Source of the DNA: CAWIUB01 sp963839995
GTDB lineage: Bacteria; Actinomycetota; Actinomycetes; Mycobacteriales; Jatrophihabitantaceae
Length of the DNA: 64,000 nucleotides
Direction: 5' to 3'
Assembly: GCA_963839995.1 (NCBI GenBank)
Contig: CAWIXH010000001.1
Location: 124,001 to 188,000 of the forward strand
In this document: in pieces, positions 37,101-45,552 of the stretch
How the letters are laid out: every line of letters starts with the position of its first letter
How positions within the stretch are numbered: position 1 is the stretch's first letter
Notes under the pieces: model-generated
Told to the model about the DNA's origin: nothing
Seen by the model: the letters and a program-made list of their open reading frames with translations, nothing else
The model's database searches: none
Program-made: the position numbers and the translations under genes

Positions 37101-37828
37101 TCGATCGCCTCTTTGGCCGCGCTCGACGTGAGGTGCTCAAGTCGGAGGTAGTTGTCGAACAGTCCAGGGATGTATCCCTCGAAGCGATCCATCCGGGCTA
37201 GCGCGTCTTCGCGGATTGCGACCAGGAAGTTCACCCGCAAGCCCGGACGACGTAGTGCCCGGGACCATTCGCCCGCGAATCCTGAATTCACATCCTCCGC
37301 TTCGTGATAGACGAAGTACTCCTCGAACTGATCGAGCATTATGAGTAGATCAACGTCGAGGCGTTCGGTCCACTCGGCCATCAGTTCCGTCGTTAGCGGG
37401 GTACCGATCGGGAAATCCGAAGCCGCTTCCCCGAACTCTCCACTCAGCTGCTGCCCAACGGCAGCGCTCAGTCCGAGTAGCGGATTGTCACGCCAGCCGG
37501 CGAATGTCACAGCGACGATATCCGGGGTGCCGCGACGCCGCTCCGACTCGCGCGCGATATCGCGCAACCGCCTCATGACGCCGGCATGCAGGACCGAGCT
37601 CTTGCCAACACCGCTGGGACCGTAGAGCAGGGTCAGCCGGGAGGCGATCATGTTTGCGACGATCACGTCCCGGTCCTGATCGCGGCCGAAGAAGAAGCCG
37701 GAATCAGCCTCCCCGTATGGCATCAGACCTCTGTATGGGCAGCCTTGGAGTTCCCCGTGGGCCCCTTCCGAGAACGGCATCTCACGTGCCGGCTCGGAAC
37801 CGACGTGCGCCGGGACCATCGCGCTCAC
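34133..37828 (-). CDS. nSTAND1 NTPase with transmembrane segment and WD40 propellers
   Basis: The product has about 1231 residues. The NTPase domain begins CPYRGLMPYGEADSGFFFGR, with Walker A GPSGVGKSS (about residues 70-78) and Walker B LLIMLDQFEEYF (about 161-172), followed by a helical arm with YEVFHDVLALAVLDW. A coiled, Arg/Glu-rich stretch leads to one membrane helix (about 471-495). From about residue 550 to the end there are about 15 WD40 repeats (for example FSPDGTTVLTAGDDGTARLW), enough for two seven-bladed propellers. nSTAND1-WD40 proteins are predicted sensors that oligomerise and trigger an effector. GTG 37828 is chosen because GTGA overlaps the SIR2 stop; a GTG at 37852 and an ATG at 37819 are alternatives. 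Confidence 0.9.
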   Translation of the reverse strand: MSAMVPAHVGSEPAREMPFSEGAHGELQGCPYRGLMPYGEADSGFFFGRDQDRDVIVANMIASRLTLLYGPSGVGKSSVLHAGVMRRLRDIARESERRRGTPDIVAVTFAGWRDNPLLGLSAAVGQQLSGEFGEAASDFPIGTPLTTELMAEWTERLDVDLLIMLDQFEEYFVYHEAEDVNSGFAGEWSRALRRPGLRVNFLVAIREDALARMDRFEGYIPGLFDNYLRLEHLTSSAAKEAIERPLGRYNDLVSAEDAVSVEPALVTRLIDQTRSGRVSVVETGQGGIDRVAAEDTDRIETPYLQLVLTRLWDEEMVAGSRVLRSATLDRLGGAQPIVRSHLDAVMSRLPAAREQIAAQVFRQLVTPSGTKIAYTCGDLAAYTGVDPNELHTLLEELSSSQLRILRPVPPPLTERGEERYEVFHDVLALAVLDWGARYRAEQQRAESERGLVAERQAAESDAARAKRRARRVGIAAVAMSMLLVGTIVLAVITITSRNRIQHQKRALAEQTLLADAANQLSTDPARSLHLALRAWQRGHDVQAQQAVRAALSNSPLRAVLRGHHGSVNSTAFSPDGTTVLTAGDDGTARLWDPNTGRQQRMWNTNGQRITAASFSPDGRFVAAATAEGTVWLWKVGEGSLVRRLPSEGANVTVSWAQAQGLSRFVIFSSSSGAPKPTVWDADNLIRPVATLGLSQPVFGAELSADGSQAVTAESDQRLRVWNLASPTTPTAVSDAAIAFLFLPRFSPQRDSTVIVAAQVDGQLVKWTRPSAALAVIPTHIHVAVSDLSFRSDGEFLLVAGDKLAEVINVSTGDEQLMQGHTDWVVQAVYSPDWLMIATASLDGSAQVWNEWLTQKSLLRLRPQPGGTTSIAFDHDGRRIVTADGSGTARVYTLWDDQELRDRPCWQLSTSLSSDGRTAVTSEYCPDGTEDGSAIVWQVEPSGATGGEPRRDVHVVKTLQISRVHTAALSPDARYVVTNTLYSGDLEEREWRAASADLAVRTFTSSADQVLRPSFSPDGKLIAAGSDHNDVYVWNATTGTQSQHLQAEPAGDYYVHSANFSPDSSLVVGASDDGTIRVWDAASGAIRATYRQPAPVVDARFSSDGRYIVTASPDGSVRVWDRQSPSAQPFNTLTAGTADLSSAAFGGPQGDLIAAGAADGVVRVWNWRTGQLLAQMPRHGDLINDITFTRDGNQIISASDDGAVRMYGCDTCGDANALIHAAQLIDAAVGAG

Positions 37829-38775
37829 GGGGTCGCCGCCGGTGTCGCGCACAGATGATCGAGGTGTTCCGTCAACCCAGCGACGTACTCCTCGAGCCGA
37901 ATGTCAAGAATGTCGACGCCACGCTTCCGCCAGAATTCCTGCTCGATCTCGTCGGGATGCAGCTGCACGGCCCACGACTTGTAGGACAGGGTTTGCTGGC
38001 CCCATATGCGGCGAAGGATGACCCGCAGGTTCCAGTCACGCATGCTGTATCCGAGAAAGAGGAAATGACTCCGCTTGAGCCGGGCCAGCAACGACGCAGG
38101 CACCAGGTTGCCCAACTCGGTCCGGGTGAGATAGTCGATGTAGTGGTCCTCCGTGATGACGTAGCTGTCTCTGTCGGAGTCAACCCGATCGACGGCGCCA
38201 TGGATCTTCAGGATCACTGGTCGGTCTTCCGTCAGCGCCACGTACTTATTAGGGCGATCGATCAATCGCCGGCGTGAGTCGGGCGAGTAATGGATGAACT
38301 TGCCGGAGAACTCGCCCTCGGCGAGGTAGACGATGACATCGTAGGGTTCACCCAAGGCATCGAACGCGCGCTCGAGCGCGTCGTCGTAGTTCGTGGTGAG
38401 GATCAGCGGGCACCTGCTCAGGCCACCCGAACGGAGGGTGGCTGGAATCGCGGCGAGCAGGCGGTGCAGCGCGGTGGCCGGGTAGTCCGCGTCGAATAGC
38501 TTGTGCAGCTCCTCGTACAGTGGCCCGGCTCCCGTGGTGACGCTGACGTATTCCGACACGCGGACGAGTTCGCTGTGCTCGTCGTCCGGGTAGTCGAAGT
38601 AGTCAGCCAGATAACCGGCCAGCTCCGTGCCGCTGGGCAAGTACCTACCACGTTGCCAGGGAGTGTCGGCTGGTCGGCCGCACAGGTTGACGCCGGCACC
38701 GAGCAAAGGGACTAGCCGGCCATCCATGATGGCCTTCGCCACCTGACGGTAATGCGCCTCGAGCTGGGCAGCCAT
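37825..38775 (-). CDS. SIR2-like NAD-processing effector
   Basis: The 316-residue SIR2 superfamily protein has the NAD-binding GAG loop in GRLVPLLGAGVNLCG, ILTTNYDDALERAF, the catalytic-type His in PVILKIHGAVDR, and FLFLGYSMRDWNLRVILRRI. It has no zinc-finger cysteines, as in the SIR2 effectors of anti-phage systems that deplete NAD+ rather than deacetylate proteins. GGAGG lies 8 bases before ATG 38775. First gene of the operon; its TGA overlaps the nSTAND1 start. Role as effector inferred from family and partner. Confidence 0.88.
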   Translation of the reverse strand: MAAQLEAHYRQVAKAIMDGRLVPLLGAGVNLCGRPADTPWQRGRYLPSGTELAGYLADYFDYPDDEHSELVRVSEYVSVTTGAGPLYEELHKLFDADYPATALHRLLAAIPATLRSGGLSRCPLILTTNYDDALERAFDALGEPYDVIVYLAEGEFSGKFIHYSPDSRRRLIDRPNKYVALTEDRPVILKIHGAVDRVDSDRDSYVITEDHYIDYLTRTELGNLVPASLLARLKRSHFLFLGYSMRDWNLRVILRRIWGQQTLSYKSWAVQLHPDEIEQEFWRKRGVDILDIRLEEYVAGLTEHLDHLCATPAATP

Positions 38776-39087
38776 GGAAACCGCCTCCGACCAGGCCGTA
38801 CCGCGGGCACGTCGCCCGCGGTCGCACCTTGCCGCGACGCAACCCCTATGACTGCCCAGAGCCCGGGTGACGCTCAGAAATACATCGACTTCACGTCGTG
38901 ATCACTCGTCGCCATGGTCGTCTACTCCAACGCACCACACACAGCGGCACCCTTGGTAGTTTGCGTGTCATTCACGCTGGCAGCGGCTCGACTCTGAACC
39001 TCCGCGTGCCCAGGTGTGGTTGGTACCGGGGATGGTGTGCCTGTCGCGTGATTAGCTGGTCAAGGCCGCAGGGATCGGGGTGCCGCG
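38776..39087. promoter_or_regulatory. Divergent intergenic region upstream of SIR2 operon and yceI-like gene
   Basis: 312 bp between two divergently transcribed units. It should contain the promoters of both. I could not recognise a specific operator, and no open frame here looks coding. Confidence 0.4.
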
Positions 39088-39657
39088 ATGGTCGCCACTG
39101 GGGAGTACCGCATGGGCTCGGACACCGGTCGGATGCTGGTCCATACCTACCGCGTCGGCCTCGGCTCGCGGGCTGGGCACGATCTCGCGATCGAGGTGGC
39201 GTCGTGGCGAGGGACCGCAGCCGTCGGTGCGGACGCGGCCGCCTCGTCCGTCGTCGTGACCGTGGACGTCGAGTCGTTGGAGGTGCGCGAAGGCCGCGGC
39301 GGTGTGAAGCCGCTCACCAACGCGGACCTTGCCGATATCCGCAAGACCATCCAGGAGAAGGTGCTCGACACCGTGCGCTACCCGCTCATCGCGTTCCGCT
39401 CCACCGCGGTACGCGGTTCACCGCAAGACCTGTCGGTCGACGGGCAGCTGACGATCCGTGACGTCATGCACCCGATAACGGTACGCGGCAGCCTCGAGGA
39501 ATCCTCGGATGAGCCGCATCTGCAAGCGACGGCTCAGGTGGTGCAAAGCGAGTGGGGCATCAAGCCGTACTCGGCACTCCTCGGTGCGCTGAGGTTGCGC
39601 GACGCCGTGGACATCACCATCGACGCCACCCTCGTGCCGACAGGCCAACCCGGCTAG
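39088..39657 (+). CDS. YceI-like family protein
   Basis: The 189-residue lipocalin-like protein reads GRMLVHTYRVGLGSRAGHDL, AIEVASWRGTAAVGADAAAS, DIRKTIQEKVLDTVRYPLIA and LTIRDVMHPITVRGSLEE. It has the strand order of YceI proteins, which bind isoprenoid-like lipids. There is no signal peptide, so it is cytoplasmic. ATG 39088 is used; an in-frame ATG at 39112 is possible. Stands alone. Confidence 0.78.
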   Translation: MVATGEYRMGSDTGRMLVHTYRVGLGSRAGHDLAIEVASWRGTAAVGADAAASSVVVTVDVESLEVREGRGGVKPLTNADLADIRKTIQEKVLDTVRYPLIAFRSTAVRGSPQDLSVDGQLTIRDVMHPITVRGSLEESSDEPHLQATAQVVQSEWGIKPYSALLGALRLRDAVDITIDATLVPTGQPG

Positions 39658-39817
39658 CCCTCGGCTAGCCCGGTAAGCGCGTCGCGTTATAACGAATCAT
39701 CTTGGCGGCCGTTGGGCGAGCGGGCGCTGCTACTCGGCCCGTCGGCGACCCGACGGCCGCGACGGCGGGTGACGCGCAGGTGCAAGACTGAATAGACCCT
39801 GGTGCGAAGGGAAGCCG

Positions 39818-40729
39818 GTGCAGGATCCGTCCGCTCTGTTCACGATGAGTGCCGTGCCGGACCTGGTGCGGCCCGTGCTCGTGCAGGCGCTGGACGGTTT
39901 CGTTGATGCGGGCAGCGGCCGCAGGCTGGCGCGGGAGCACCTGCTCAACGCGCTCGACTCGGAACCATTGGTCAGCTTCGATGTGGATCAGCTGCTCGAC
40001 TACCGATCGCGGCGGCCCGAGATGACCTTCACGCGAGATCACTGGGACGGATACGCCGCGCCGCAGCTGGCGGTGCATCTGGTCCAGGATCTCAACAACA
40101 CGCCGTTCCTGCTGCTACACGGACCGGAGCCGGACGTGCAATGGGAACGGTTCATCGCGGCGGTGGTGAGCCTCGTCGCCGAACTGGACGTGCGGATGGT
40201 CATCGGCCTCAACGCGATCCCGATGGCGGTGCCGCACACCAGGCCGCCAACCGTGATCGCGCACGGGACCCCACCGGACCTGGTCGCGGACTATCCGAAG
40301 TGGCTGCCGACGATCCAGGTCCCAGCCAGCGTGGGGAACCTACTCGAGTATCGCCTTGCGGAGGCTGGAACGCCGGCATGCGGCTTCGCCGTGGCGGTTC
40401 CGCATTATCTGGCCCAGCTCGATTACCCCGACGCCGCGCACACGCTGCTCGACTGCGTGGCGCGCGCCGGTGAATTGGCACTGCCGACCGAGGCGCTGGC
40501 GCGCGCTGCGGAGGTGGTGCGGAACGACGTCGACCAGCAGGTGGCGGGATCGGACGAGGTCGCGGCGGTCGTTCGCACGCTGGAACGGCACTACGACGAC
40601 CTGACGGCGGGACAGGGCGGCGGGCTGCTAGCCGACGGGGCGCGGCTGCCGACGGCCGATGAGATCGGGGCCGAGTTTGAGCGGTATCTGTCCGGCCGAG
40701 CCGACACGGACGACGAAGCCTCGGAGTGA
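39818..40729 (+). CDS. PAC2-family protein
   Basis: The 303-residue protein has PVLVQALDGFVDAGSGRRLA near the start, FDVDQLLDYRSRRPEM, FLLLHGPEPDVQWERF, and a late YDDLTAGQGGGLLADGARLP with AEFERYLSG. These are the landmarks of the actinobacterial PAC2 family, related to proteasome assembly chaperones. Length is normal and there is no frame damage. Precise role in bacteria unknown. Confidence 0.87.
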   Translation: MQDPSALFTMSAVPDLVRPVLVQALDGFVDAGSGRRLAREHLLNALDSEPLVSFDVDQLLDYRSRRPEMTFTRDHWDGYAAPQLAVHLVQDLNNTPFLLLHGPEPDVQWERFIAAVVSLVAELDVRMVIGLNAIPMAVPHTRPPTVIAHGTPPDLVADYPKWLPTIQVPASVGNLLEYRLAEAGTPACGFAVAVPHYLAQLDYPDAAHTLLDCVARAGELALPTEALARAAEVVRNDVDQQVAGSDEVAAVVRTLERHYDDLTAGQGGGLLADGARLPTADEIGAEFERYLSGRADTDDEASE

Positions 40730-40756
40730 TCACGGCGGGCACCCAACACGCTGGTA

Positions 40757-42109
40757 TCACCATGCCGCGGCATCGGCGCCGATGGCGCGTGCGGGCCGAT
40801 CCCACAACAATGGCGCGTCGGAGACGGCTAGCGGCGGGACAATCCGTTGCGCTGGGCCCCACGTGGTGTTTTCGATTCCGTCCGACAGCGGAGGTTCGCC
40901 GAGGGCCGCCGGGCCGCGAGTGCCTTGGCCGCCGTCGATGAGCAGTTGTGCCGTGCGGGCCAGGGAGACCCGCCATCGGCTGCCTCGTCCGTTCTTGCGA
41001 CGTGCGGCGAGTCCGCTGATCGCCGACGCGGCCATCAGGTAGCCGGTGGCGTGATCGATCGCCTGCACCGGCAGCGGCGTAGGTCGTTGACGACCGTGAA
41101 CACGCATGCCTTCGTCAGCGATCCCGCAACTCATCTGCACGAGGCTGTCGAAGCCACGTCGCCGACTCCACGGACCGGTCCACCCATAGGCGTTGAGGGC
41201 AACATCGACAAGTCCGGGGCGGATGTCGGTGCGCACGTCCTGGCCGAAGCCGAGGTTGTCCAGCGCGTCGGTTCGGTAACCGTGCACGAGTACCTCGGCG
41301 CCGGACAGAAGTTCGGTGAATCGCTCGCGGTCCGCGTCGATCCTCAGGTCGAGCCGGGCGGTCTTCTTGCCCAGCATGATCTCCGGAGCAACCGCCGGCT
41401 CGTCCCAATCGGGAGGGTCGACACGCAGCACCTCGGCGCCCCACCCGGCCAGCAGCCGAGTCGCCACCGGTCCGGCCAACACCCGCGTCAGGTCCAGCAC
41501 CCGCACCCCGGCGAGCGGACGTCCCGTTCCCACGCCGCGAAGATCGAGACGCGGTACCCCACGATCGGTCGATTCGTGGAAGACGAGCGGCTCGGCGCGG
41601 ACTGCTCTCCCCTGTGGATGGCGCCGCCATTGCTCGATCGAACGCATCGCGGCGACCGCACCACCGGCGTCCACCACTGCCTGCTCCAGATCGTCCGCCG
41701 CCCAGCGTTTCACAGCATCGATGACCGCACGCCTCTCCTCTCCGACGCCGAGCACCCGCAGGACTGCGGCTCGATGCCGTTGCGCGTTGGTGTGCAGCCG
41801 AATCCACCCGTCGGCAGCCTGGTAGTCACCGGCGATCGAGTCCCAGACTGGCGGCAGCTGCCAGCCGTCGGGCCGAAGCGACGCGTGGAACCAATGCGAC
41901 GCCAACTCCCGATCAATCGTGATCGTTCGGGACCGCCATTGGTCGTCTTCACTCGTCAGCCGGTCGAGGCAGACGCCAGCCGCGGCGATGGAGGCAACGG
42001 CGAGGTCACTGACCCGAAACGCCGACGGCAACGATCCCGCTCCCACCACCCGGACGCTCGACGGCAGGCCACCTCCCAGGGCCCGCAGCATCGGGGACAG
42101 AAGATCCAT
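40757..42109 (-). CDS. CaiB/BaiF-type CoA transferase
   Basis: The 450-residue protein shows the class III CoA-transferase core in its second half: GVRVLDLTRVLAGPVATRLL, GWGAEVLRVDPP, VLVHGYRTDALDNLGFG, VDVALNAYGWTGPWSRRRGF and DHATGYLMAASAISGLAAR. The first half is a variable domain, as in two-domain actinobacterial members. It would move CoA between carboxylic acids. ATG 42109 has GAAAGG six bases upstream; the longer frame to 42373 overlaps the divergent gene. Acyl substrate unknown. Confidence 0.85.
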   Translation of the reverse strand: MDLLSPMLRALGGGLPSSVRVVGAGSLPSAFRVSDLAVASIAAAGVCLDRLTSEDDQWRSRTITIDRELASHWFHASLRPDGWQLPPVWDSIAGDYQAADGWIRLHTNAQRHRAAVLRVLGVGEERRAVIDAVKRWAADDLEQAVVDAGGAVAAMRSIEQWRRHPQGRAVRAEPLVFHESTDRGVPRLDLRGVGTGRPLAGVRVLDLTRVLAGPVATRLLAGWGAEVLRVDPPDWDEPAVAPEIMLGKKTARLDLRIDADRERFTELLSGAEVLVHGYRTDALDNLGFGQDVRTDIRPGLVDVALNAYGWTGPWSRRRGFDSLVQMSCGIADEGMRVHGRQRPTPLPVQAIDHATGYLMAASAISGLAARRKNGRGSRWRVSLARTAQLLIDGGQGTRGPAALGEPPLSDGIENTTWGPAQRIVPPLAVSDAPLLWDRPARAIGADAAAW

Positions 42110-42315
42110 CGACCTTTCGGCGGGCACGGCAGGGACGTTACCGGGGTGAGCACCACCGTGACTGCTCCGGCCGGCCGAGGAATGGGTAGGTATCGGCACC
42201 CGGCGTGACGATGCCAGCCACAGCGCGGCCCCTGTCCGGGGCCACGATCGAGAGCCGCTGCCCATAGCCTGGCGCCGGGGGAATCGTCGAACGTCAGGGA
42301 CGGGTTGTCGTAGGC

Positions 42316-42708
42316 ATGACTCAGACGGTTCCCCAGCACCTCCTCGATCTGCTTGAGCGGCCCCTGTATGCAAGCCTCGGAACGATCAGGCCTGACAACA
42401 CCGTGCAGGTCAATCCGATGTGGTTCGAGTTTGTTGGCGACACGCTGCGATTCACGCACACGAGTCGGCGCGCCAAGTACCGCAATCTCAAGCACAACCC
42501 CGCGATGAGCCTGCTGGTCACCGACCCCGACGACCCGCAGCGGTACGTCGAGGTACGCGGCCGCCTCACCGAGGTCGTGCCCGATCCCGAGGGCATTTAC
42601 TACGTGCACCTGGCCAAGCGGTACGGCGAGGCAAACCCATCGCCGCCGCCGGACCGCGCAGTCCGAGTCATCCTGATCATGAACATCGAGAACGTGTCCG
42701 AACACTAG
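42316..42708 (+). CDS. PPOX-class F420-dependent oxidoreductase-like protein
   Basis: The 130-residue split-barrel protein reads LERPLYASLGTIRPDNTVQV, NPMWFEFVGDTLRFTHTSRR, AKYRNLKHNPAMSLLVTDPD and DPQRYVEVRGRLTEV. This is the standard pattern of the PPOX-class F420/FMN-binding family widespread in actinobacteria. It would reduce an unknown substrate with F420H2 or act in cofactor binding. Complete. Confidence 0.88.
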   Translation: MTQTVPQHLLDLLERPLYASLGTIRPDNTVQVNPMWFEFVGDTLRFTHTSRRAKYRNLKHNPAMSLLVTDPDDPQRYVEVRGRLTEVVPDPEGIYYVHLAKRYGEANPSPPPDRAVRVILIMNIENVSEH

Positions 42709-43192
42709 GACCGCGCTGATGTGGTGCTCGTCTGTGAGTTGTCGCTGTGTGCTTTGTGGCGCTCGCTCGGATCGGTGTGCGGGCGCAAGTCTGCGTTCAC
42801 GTGAACGCTCGGTGGTGGTCGGCTTCCGAGCCCGCGCTGCGGGGGAGGTGCACTGTTCACCGACCAGCAACGCCGCATCATCAAAACGGCCCCGCCGATC
42901 CGCACACCCCAACGCCATGAAGATGATCAACCCGGCAACCGTTGATCAACAGGTGCAGGCGCGAGACCCCGACTAAATCAGCGCCCTCACCGGCGTTTCG
43001 TGAGCCCAGCCCACGTCCGACCGCTGACGATGCCCCTATCGGTCTGGGGCCGGTGTCTCGCGGGATCGTTGGAGGTGGCCAGCTCCTCCCCGCGCGCACG
43101 CGTCCAGCCCGGGTGACCGCCCGCAAATGCCGCGCCGCGGATATGGGTGCTCACCCGTTCTGCGCGATCTGCCGAGCTCGCGCCCGAGAGAT
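42709..43192. other. No gene seen
   Basis: About 480 bp after the PPOX gene. Open frames are short, low-quality and unrecognisable. The next plus-strand feature is the broken MOSC gene, whose original start may also lie in this interval. Confidence 0.4.
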
Positions 43193-43636
43193 ATGCAGGA
43201 CATGATCGCGTCGTGGAACATCTGGATGCGGCCGCGGTGGAAGCCGGTCTCGACGGCGTCCGGCAAGTCGCTACCGGACATCGGCACAATCGAGTTGATC
43301 GTGCGCCGGCCAGCCGTCGATGAGCGTGAGCATCTTGCGGAGGCGACGCTCGACGTGGCTGGCGGGCTCCTCGGCGACACCTGGCGAGCACGTGGGAGCT
43401 CACGGACCGCGGACGGGTCAGCACATCCGGGCATGCAGGTGACCGTGATGAACTCGCGGGCTGCGCCAAGTTCGCGGCGCGTTTCGGCGACGACGCATGG
43501 CGCCTCGTCAACTCCCGAGTCGGCCGCGCGCTCAGGTTGCGGGGACTGAACGCCCGGGTTGTCATCTCCGGCAAGGTCCGGTGCGGAGACGAGATTCGCA
43601 AGCTGCGTGACACGTATCGGCGCAGCGTCGCCATCG
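43193..43636 (+). pseudogene. MOSC-domain protein with internal deletion
   Basis: One frame reads IGTIELIVRRPAVDEREHLA, EATLDVAGGLLGDTWRARGS and MQVTVMNSRAA, the start of a MOSC domain. Another frame resumes CAKFAARFGDDAWRLVNSRV, GRALRLRGLNARVVISGKVR and CGDEIRKL, the end of the same domain with its conserved Cys. The middle, which normally contains the DL...NLP.G stretch, is missing near 43,455-43,465, and the frame changes there. Intact relatives transfer sulfur or bind the molybdenum cofactor. Non-functional as read. Confidence 0.7.
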
Positions 43637-44002
43637 TCAGCCGGGCGTTGGGGCGCTTTCGTCGTTCTGCCACAGCCCGAACTCGTTGCCGTGCGGGTCG
43701 GTGCACGTTACGAACCAGCCCATGTTGGGTACCGGCATCGGCTCGCCGGCCTTGCCCCCGAGCGAGTTGACTCGAGCCGCCCCGTCCTTGATGTCGTCGA
43801 CACCGAAGTAGGCGCGCGTGCCCCGCTTGCCCGGCTCCATGTTGGTGATCGCGCCGCCTTGTTGCTCACCGAAGCGCGCCATGTGGTATTCAGACGGCCC
43901 CGGGTAGGAGGTGAACTCCCAGCCGAACAGCGAGCCCCAGAACTGGCGCGCGGCCTCGGTGTCATCGGCAGGGATCTCGATGTGGACGATTTCTCCGGCC
44001 AT
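43637..44002 (-). CDS. VOC-family (glyoxalase-like) protein
   Basis: The 121-residue protein reads MAGEIVHIEIPADDTEAARQ, FWGSLFGWEFTSYPG, YHMARFGEQQGGAI, RAYFGVDDIKDGAARVNSLG and a final TDPHGNEFGLWQND. These are the paired beta-alpha-beta units of a vicinal oxygen chelate protein with His/Glu metal ligands. AAGGAG precedes ATG 44002; the frame to 44074 is not supported by the family. Confidence 0.88.
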   Translation of the reverse strand: MAGEIVHIEIPADDTEAARQFWGSLFGWEFTSYPGPSEYHMARFGEQQGGAITNMEPGKRGTRAYFGVDDIKDGAARVNSLGGKAGEPMPVPNMGWFVTCTDPHGNEFGLWQNDESAPTPG

Positions 44003-44176
44003 TGTCTTCTCCTTCACTGTCTGCCCGGCCCCAATGCCGAGCGCGTCTCGGACGTTAGCCCACCCCCCTGACAACGCACCCCGACGGCCTCCGAGTCACC
44101 GCTTTTCGCGGTCGCGGGTCCGAATCGGACCGTACGTCGGGCCCACACTGTTGGACTCGGCGCACGTCCGTGTCGG

Positions 44177-44650
44177 TCAGTTCTGCGGCATTCGGGCCCA
44201 GCTGAACGGGCCGAACGCCGTTGCGGAGGTGGGGTTGTGTGCCCCGGGCGCTGCAGTCAGTTTCAGCCACTCGAGTGGGAACGTGCTGCCGTGCACCACG
44301 ATGCGGTGAAAGTTCGGCACCCGGTAGTACGGGTGGCTGCTCCATGCGTCGTAGCTGCACACACCGGCGTCGCCGGTGCACGGCGCCGTCGGCATGAGGG
44401 GGTTGTCCGACCGGTAAGTGTGCGAGTCGCCGGTGAACAGCAGGACCGGCTTGCCGAGAGAGGTGGTATGCGACGCGAGGCTGGACACGATCGGCTCGGC
44501 CAGGAGTGGGCCACCGGCTGACCTGGCTTCCCGGCCGAGATCGACGAGGAGCTCGTCGGCGTTTCGCACAAGGCGATATACGTTTGCGTGGTAAGCCAAC
44601 GAGGTCGACGTCGTCGCCTTGTCGGACGGCGCCGTGACGAAGATGTTGAT
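44177..44650 (-). pseudogene. C-terminal fragment of a secreted phosphoesterase-like protein
   Basis: The reading NADELLVDLGREARSAGGPL, GKPVLLFTGDSHTYRSDNPL, CSYDAWSSHPYYRVPNFHRI and VVHGSTFPLEWLKL is the end of a calcineurin-like metallophosphoesterase-type protein; the GDSH and NFHRIVVHG blocks are typical. Upstream of about 44,650 the frame has no homologous sequence and collides with the divergent lipoprotein gene. The N-terminal catalytic half is lost. Confidence 0.55.
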
Positions 44651-44670
44651 CGCACTAGATTGGGTTCGCC

Positions 44671-45339
44671 GTGATCCTACGTTTGCTCGGGACGGGCGCG
44701 GTTGTGGTCGCCTCGCTGGCGGCGTGTACCTCACGGTCACCGTCGCCGTCTAGTACGCCCACGGTGACGGTCACGGCGCCTGGCCCCGGCTCGGCGGGCA
44801 CGCCGACGACACCTGCACCGACAACAGCGACATCGACACCGCCGCCGAGGTTGACCCGATTCGCCGGCAACTGCTACACGCTGTTGTCGCTCTATGACGT
44901 GCAGCAGGCCGTCGGTCACCAGATCGCCGGCAAGACGGCGTTCGTGGTCGGCGTGCCGGACAAGAACATCGGCCGGATCGCCTACCTGAACTGCCGGTAC
45001 GGGATTCCCGCCGCCGCTCCGGGAGTGTCGGCCACCCCGCAAATCGAGATCGGCGTCGCACTCTATGACACGCCGGGGCAAGCGCAGCAGCGGCTCACCG
45101 GCACAATCCAGGATTACGTGGCCAACGGCGCAACATCGGCCCAAGTGAGCGTCGCGGGGCAGCCTGGGGTGATCTTGACCGGCGGCAGTGGGACCGGCTA
45201 CACCGTACCGTTGCTGGTCGCGGCCTCGGGGCAGCGGACGGTCGCGGTGAGCCTGTACGACTCGGCCACGCCCGCGGCGCAGCGCACCCGGATCCTGTCG
45301 GCGCTCGCGACGCTCGCGCTCAACAGCACTGGCGGCTGA
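44671..45339 (+). CDS. Lipoprotein, DUF3558-like
   Basis: The 222-residue protein from GTG 44671 has a signal peptide with lipobox SLAAC (lipidated Cys 19), a Ser/Thr/Pro-rich linker to about residue 58, then a globular domain. That domain has RFAGNCYTLLSLYDVQQAVG, IAYLNCRYGIPAAAP and a late RTRILSALATLAL. The two cysteines could pair. The build resembles mycobacterial DUF3558 lipoproteins, exported to the cell envelope. Function unknown. Confidence 0.75.
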   Translation: MILRLLGTGAVVVASLAACTSRSPSPSSTPTVTVTAPGPGSAGTPTTPAPTTATSTPPPRLTRFAGNCYTLLSLYDVQQAVGHQIAGKTAFVVGVPDKNIGRIAYLNCRYGIPAAAPGVSATPQIEIGVALYDTPGQAQQRLTGTIQDYVANGATSAQVSVAGQPGVILTGGSGTGYTVPLLVAASGQRTVAVSLYDSATPAAQRTRILSALATLALNSTGG

Positions 45340-45471
45340 ACGGCGCAGCTTCGCGGCCGGCCCGTACGACGTGTCGCTGGAGGACAGAACGGGTCAGCCT
45401 TTCGCCAGGCCCGGGTGCCGCTTGTGCATCCGGGCCGCGACGGTGCGGGAGGTCCCGGCGGTGTCAGCCCT

Positions 45472-45515
45472 GGCCGAATAACCCCGGGCCGAATAACACC
45501 GGGCCGAAATAACAC
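45472..45515 (+). repeat. Three 14-15 bp tandem repeats between convergent genes
   Basis: The unit GGGCCGAATAACACC is repeated with small changes (GGCCGAATAACCCC, GGGCCGAATAACACC, GGGCCGAAATAACAC). It lies between the ends of the lipoprotein gene and the DUF5996 gene, where a terminator would be expected, but no clear stem forms. Confidence 0.8.
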
Positions 45516-45552
45516 AGCGCCGCCTTCGCGTGGATGACGTTCAGGATCGATG

